A stretch of 13,914 nucleotides of DNA from Cytidiella melzeri (taxonomy: Eukaryota; Basidiomycota; Agaricomycetes; Polyporales; Irpicaceae). The translations under genes and the position numbers were made by a program. The stretch is taken from the NCBI GenBank assembly GCA_022592445.1, contig JABYQR010000647.1, forward strand, positions 1-13,914, in the 5' to 3' direction. The notes beneath the pieces are model-generated. The model saw nothing but the letters and a program-made list of their open reading frames with translations. It searched no databases and had not been told where the DNA came from. This document shows positions 9,414 to 13,914 of the stretch, one piece after another. Numbering within the stretch: position 1 is the stretch's first letter; each line of letters begins with the position of its first letter.

Positions 9414-12407
9414 ATGGCCAGAGGAAGTACCCGAGGTACACGGTACGTGATTGGATCTCTATGCTGCTTCTATGTCTATTCAATCCTTGTTGTTGTGACA
9501 CAGCGGACGTGCTAGCGGGCGAGGAAGAACCGCGGCTCCCAATCATGCCCGCAGCGGTACCCGGACGTGAGTATTGTACTTGCAGATTTTGACTAGTCAA
9601 TGCTGAGTGTATGTACAGGAAAAGGCTGGATGCCGGCGATGTATCCGCAGACTCAGAAGATGACAGGTCTATGCAATATAGTCAATTGCCAACCAAGGGT
9701 CGACGGGTCATCAAGTACGTTGTTATTGTACTTGGTCTGTGTGAGTACTAATATATGTCGTTATGTTCAGAAAACCATCCATCGAGATTGTCGGTGAAGC
9801 ATCTCAGGAACTAGACAAGTACGTCAATCGTTATGATATGTGCTTGTACACTTACTGATTTGGTGCATATTGTAAATATCAGCACTGAGATTGGTTCAGA
9901 CGAGGTAGAGGTTGATGAGTTAGACGAGGGAGAGGAAGTCAACTCTGACATAGAACGTCAGGCCTCCAGGTAATTAACAACTGTCTGTGTTGACTGTATC
10001 CCTTTGAAATTATTGTTTCTAGTCCAGATGAAGGGCCATTCACCAGACCCTCTACTAGTCCGTTGCGAAAGAAGTCCACTGTGGTTGTTGATACACCTCC
10101 GACTCCATCTCCCAAGTATGTCCTTTGGTGCTTACATGTAATTGATGTTGACTGACTGTCTTACGTCATCAGAAAATCAGGCATGAAGCGGTAAGATTCA
10201 TATAACACAGCCCTGGTCCTGACTTATGTGAGGTGTAGTCCTGCCCCACCGTCCCCCGACCATTCAACAGATAAGCTGTTCGAGAGCGAGGAGGAAGTTG
10301 TGGTGGGTAAAGGAAAGGCCCATGCTCGGGTATCTACACGAGCTTCCCGTAACAAGTATGTTCTGTCAAGTCCTTTGTGCCAGCACTTCACTCATCCCTA
10401 CACGCATAGAGTACCTCCGAAGTCTGCAGCTGTCATTGATTCCGATTCGGACATTGAAATCATTCAGCAACAGTACGTAATTTGCAACAGTCATAGCATC
10501 TATACAGGTTCATAGTGATACTTTAGAGGGCAATCTGAGACAGAGGATGTATTTTCTACTCCTACCAAGCCATCTCTCAGGAACGTGGCAGGTACCCACG
10601 GGGTTGCTGCCACCACAAAGCAGAAGACTACCGTTGTCGTGACCAATCACAAGTTCAAGGTGGTACCTGGCATTACAAAGACTACGGTGGTTCCAAAAGT
10701 CGAGGAGGATCTGGCTAACCCCTTTGATACTCCGGACGTTGATGAAGTGGAGAAGAGCCCGCGTAAGAAGTATGTTTATCTCATTTTAGTTGCATCTTTT
10801 TGTCAACTACTGACTGTTATTGTGTAGAAAGCGTGGAGATACACGTAAACCTGCAGATTGCGATGATACCAAATTGGTTGTTGATGTGACTACTCCGTAT
10901 GTCCAGTTCAGCGTTACTCACACCATATTTATTGATGTTGATCTGTCAAAGTGTGTCTAAGCTCTCTCGCGATTTGTGAGTATTCTGCATGACGTCTTAC
11001 TGTGTCAAAAACTCATGTTGGGTGTAAGGACTTCGACAACTTTATCCTCCGTCCGTAAGAAGCTTTTTCCAAGCACGAAGGACATGGTTCCAACTGTCAA
11101 GCCAACGGTATATCTTGAGGACTTGGAGGGAACCGGGTCGAAGGATTTGTTGCCTGTGGAGGAGATTCCTAGGCCTAAGTTTAAGGTTCTTCCACCTGAT
11201 CGCGAGCTGGTTTCCAATCTCGAGGACGCTGATAGCCTTCGTTGGATGGACAAGAAGTTGATATACAGTTATGAGCCCCCCTTGGCCCCAATAGTCAAGT
11301 AAGTATTTAATATTGCTGTTCAAGCTCAATACTGACTTCGTCTGCTAGCATTGTACCCAAGCAATATCTGTGTGGACCTGACGAGTTACTCATGGAGTAT
11401 GCATGGTTTTCAGAGGCTATGCTACTGGCTGGTGTTGAGGCAGATTCCGATGACGAGAGGCAAGTTTCTCTTGCTGTCAACTTACAACATGTCACGCGTG
11501 CTGACAAATTAACATCAGGAACATGATCCATAGTGTTACTACCGGAACTCACGGTTCATATGTCTACAACCCGGCTCGGGTCTCACTGTACGACTTCAAG
11601 TATGAGGGTGATCCAACTGTTAGAGATTCCTACCTGTGGCACAAGTCTGCGCCAAAGGTTCCTGTTGCGCTGGTAACTTTTGGTACAGTCACGGAGTCAA
11701 GTGTTGTGACTCCAGAACTCCTGGGAAGGACACATACCCCAGATACCCTGTCTCAGCGTCTTCTGTAGTCAAGCCTCTTACTATTGAGTGGAACCGCACC
11801 TGGTCTTTCATAGCGTACCATTTGGGTTATTACGAGGATCCGACAAAGTTGTATCTCAACGGATGGAAGAACGGCGTTACCTTCCATTCACTTCCTGGTA
11901 GTAAGCTGCCTTGACTTACATTGTTTTCTCCCATATACTACTATCATTGCGTAGGGGAGGACCGGTACCCTCAGCTTCGTCACCCACCAAAAAACAGGCT
12001 GGTTCAAGCAAGTTTCCATCTGCTATTGTTCCCGCTGTCTCCTACGGTACAAAAGCCGTCCTTCATAGCGACATTGAGAAGCCGGGGGATATCCAGGAGT
12101 CTATCGCTGAGATCAAGAAACTTGCAAAAAATGGTGCACCTGGTATCTGGATTAAAGGTACGTCATTCATATAACTACATGCGGTACCACTGTCTCACCT
12201 TTGATAGTTCCGATATATGACCTCTCACATGTCACCTCTGTTCATGATCTTCAAGGGATGGAAGGGGCAACGAAGTGGACTGAAGAAATTCCTGTTGGTT
12301 CATTTGTTGCGGTAGAGTATTGCTTTGGCGTCTACAAGTCTAAACATAACCACGATGAACTTAACCTTCACATGCTCCGTGTTGCCATTCTCCGCCGTCC
12401 TGAATAA
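9414..12407 (+). CDS. Large multi-exon protein with disordered charged N-terminus, unrecognised
   Basis: The start is ATG 9414, the first ATG after the TATA box (context CCAATGGCC). Exon ends: 9442, 9504-9566, 9619-9714, 9771-9818, 9883-9969, 10023-10115, 10173-10190, 10239-10355, 10410-10472, 10527-10769, 10828-10896, 10952-10975, 11029-11298, 11349-11459, 11519-11700, 11757-11900, 11960-12157 and 12208-12407, giving about 685 residues. The start is Arg/Gly-rich (GRASGRGRT), as in nucleic-acid-binding tails. About 300 residues of alternating acidic (EVEVDELDEGEEV; DSDSDIEI) and basic (SPRKKKRGDTRK) disordered sequence follow. From about residue 310 the protein looks folded (SLRWMDKKLIYSYEP; EWNRTWSFIAYHLGYY), ending in a beta-rich module, PVGSFVAVEYCFGVY...LHMLRVAILRRPE. 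I recognise no family; a nuclear or chromatin role is only a guess from composition. The first 14 introns are all phase 2, and the one at 11460 is GC-AG. The weakest join is 11701-11756 (GTGTTG donor), where the frame changes and a real frameshift is possible. Confidence 0.8.
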
Positions 12408-13395
12408 TGATGAAACATTTGTTATCCATACGTTGTATTCCTATTTTGTATAGATAATACTTATACTGACAAAACTGTTATGTATCATTCATTGCACTTT
12501 GGCTATCTTTCCTGTGTGATAAGGTGTAAATAGTTGCATAGTCCGTGGGAAAATTATGTATAACAATAGCCTCTTTAGCAGACGAATAGAGAGAATATCG
12601 TGTCAGGTAACAGTGAGAAGTCTACCCAAGTTACCATCTGCACAGCCAGCCTCAGACTATGCATTAATACTCAGACGCCTGGTCACAATAAGTACAAATA
12701 AACATCACAATTGATCTTGGGCACATGCGTACGCAACTTGCTGCTTCTCAACCCCATCTACCTGTCCTGCATGCTGCTGCACAACACTATGCATACATCA
12801 GCCACCAAAAAAGTGTACTGTCTACTGCAAATATTGATGGTGACCGCATGGTTTGCAGCAACTGCAAATGTTTGTGCTTCACTATCAGTCCTGCCACGTC
12901 ACCAGCCAAGGTCATTTGTAAGCTGTATCATTTGCTCTTCTGATGCTATAAACTCCGTACAAGAATCTATCCTACAAGATACGTGTTGCTGGCCATGCTA
13001 TGATGTATCAATGCCCAACTCAAACTATATGGTGACTGCAAGCACCAAGCTAGATACCCTTGCGCCCATGTGTGGCTTGGTAACGCCGAGTACCAAAGAT
13101 GAAAAACTCGTGCCACAGACAAAGATGAATGCCCTTATTATAATTGAAATGACATTCTCTCATCCTTGTAGTAGCGTACCAAATGTGTATGTGTTGTACC
13201 TGATATCTATTTCCAGCTACACTATGTATTGGTTCACGCCGGTGAAATCTGTTGATTCTCTCGCAATTTTTGCAAGGCTGATGGCAACTCGCAACCAGTA
13301 CCGTCGTGTTGAATTTGCAAATCTCATGACGCAATACTGTTGTACAGGTGGTTAGCGGATATAGCTGTGAGTAATCAACCAGCCGAGCAATATAG
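12408..13395. other. No supported gene
   Basis: The first 300 bases are AT-rich 3' flank with no open frame; an AATAAA lies at 12697-12702, far for the upstream gene. From 12711 to 13355 there is an open frame of 214 codons, Cys-rich and with hydrophobic runs. Its composition shifts along its length, other frames look as coding-like in places (for example 12725-12910 and 13020-13120), and I found no consistent splice model. It may hold decayed exons of the gene that follows. Confidence 0.4.
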
Positions 13396-13914
13396 AGAAT
13401 TTGTTGTGGTACAGTTTGGAGACAGTATCTATATGGGTGGAGGAGAAAGCATGATATATGGTCAAAGGAAGACATCCAACTTACTTTACAGGGTAACTAT
13501 AAATTGTCTGCAGACACTTATTCTTTTGACTGTTACATACATGGTGAAGATGGAGCAGAAATCCTGTCTGACACTGCCATCAAGGCTAAGCCTTCACTGC
13601 ATACTCTCGCTGATAGATTATCTCTTAGAATACTGTGTGACATCTGTGACCACCACAGCATCAGCATCAGCGAGGACATACAAACCGTCTAGATGTTGTA
13701 AAAAAACTTACATCTCACCAGTGCTTGTCTTTGTCTTGTGACAACTGGGTTTGTGTTTTTAAACCAAATGAAGAGAACTCTAGTCGGAATAAAATGCGTC
13801 GACACCGTGATAAAAAGTTCAAAAAGACACAAAGTCCTGCCGATACTTACAGTCATCGCGAGGCATGCAACAAGTGGTACAAAAAATCCATATTTCCACC
13901 AAAAGTACCATCAG
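13396..13914 (+). pseudogene. 5' part of a frameshifted gene, possibly DUF6570/Helitron-associated
   Basis: Two coding-quality frames abut. The first, 13396-13692, contains KEDIQLTLQGNYKLSADTYS, then a segment with SFDCYIHGEDGAEILSDTA and LADRLSLRILCDICDHHSIS. The second, in another frame from about 13681 to the window end, contains RLDVVKKLTSHQCLSLSCDN, a spaced Cys pair, a basic stretch with repeated Arg/Lys (MRRHRDKKFKK) and FPPKVPS. There is no GT-AG intron at the change, which falls just after a short (ATCAGC)n run at 13659-13670, so an indel is likely. The layout (helical HG-like region, HxCxxxC motif, basic linker, FPP.P.S) recalls the N-terminal part of basidiomycete DUF6570 proteins found beside or fused to Helitron helicases. 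That is recall of a pattern, not a search result. The gene continues beyond the window. Confidence 0.4.

Noticed and set aside
12711..13355. 214-codon open frame on the + strand
   Set aside because: It has Cys-rich, shifting composition, no recognisable motif and no promoter or splice support; other frames look equally coding in parts.
1..13914. KDZ transposase expected next to a TET/JBP gene
   Set aside because: No long Cys-rich or RNase H-like transposase frame is visible in any of the six frames; it may lie outside the window or be absent.
1..13914. Prokaryotic features such as operons, CRISPR or an insertion sequence
   Set aside because: The gene structure is intron-rich and fungal; there are no ribosome binding sites, spaced short repeats or terminal inverted repeats of that kind.

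Overview
The window reads as basidiomycete (probably Agaricomycete) nuclear DNA. Genes are broken into many exons by short introns of about 48-66 bp with fungal signals (GTATGT/GTACGT/GTAAGT donors, CTGAC/CTAAC-like branch points, TAG/CAG acceptors). There are no operons, no ribosome binding sites, no rRNA or tRNA genes and no CRISPR array. No gene could be named from a close relative; family calls rest on motifs.

Layout, left to right. (1) 1-1187: Pro/Ser/Arg-rich coding fragments in changing frames that do not join into a clean gene, with a 26-bp repeat encoding FRNxWDA at both ends. (2) 1188-5359, +: a spliced gene. Its first half carries the HxD...H...R signature of a 2-oxoglutarate/Fe(II) dioxygenase and most resembles the fungal TET/JBP DNA-base oxygenases. 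Its second half is a Ser/Pro-rich linker plus a long helical C-terminal region. The junction between the halves (3030-3286) does not splice cleanly and shows an in-frame TGA. (3) 5360-5850: promoter-like intergenic DNA with E-box-like sites, a palindrome and a TATA box. (4) 5862/6119-7006, +: an unrecognised protein of about 300 residues, preceded by a leader intron bounded by a 23-bp direct repeat. (5) 7097-8626, -: an unrecognised spliced gene converging on the previous one. (6) 8610-9190: a tandem repeat with dimeric higher-order structure, lying between two divergent genes. (7) 9414-12407, +: a large spliced gene, acidic/basic and disordered at the N-terminus, with 14 consecutive phase-2 introns. 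Its last domain resembles the C-terminal part of gene (5). (8) 12408-13395: no gene I can support. (9) 13396-13914, +: the 5' part of a frameshifted gene running off the edge, tentatively like the N-terminal region of Helitron-linked DUF6570 proteins.

How the parts may relate (inference): fungal TET/JBP genes are lineage-expanded and often travel with DNA transposons (KDZ families). A TET/JBP-like gene beside several basidiomycete orphan genes, a repeat array and a possible Helitron-related fragment fits an accessory, transposon-rich region. I found no KDZ transposase in the window. Several genes carry a single apparent lesion (TGA or frame change), so some loci may be decaying, or my splice models are wrong at those points. 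RNA-seq would settle it.
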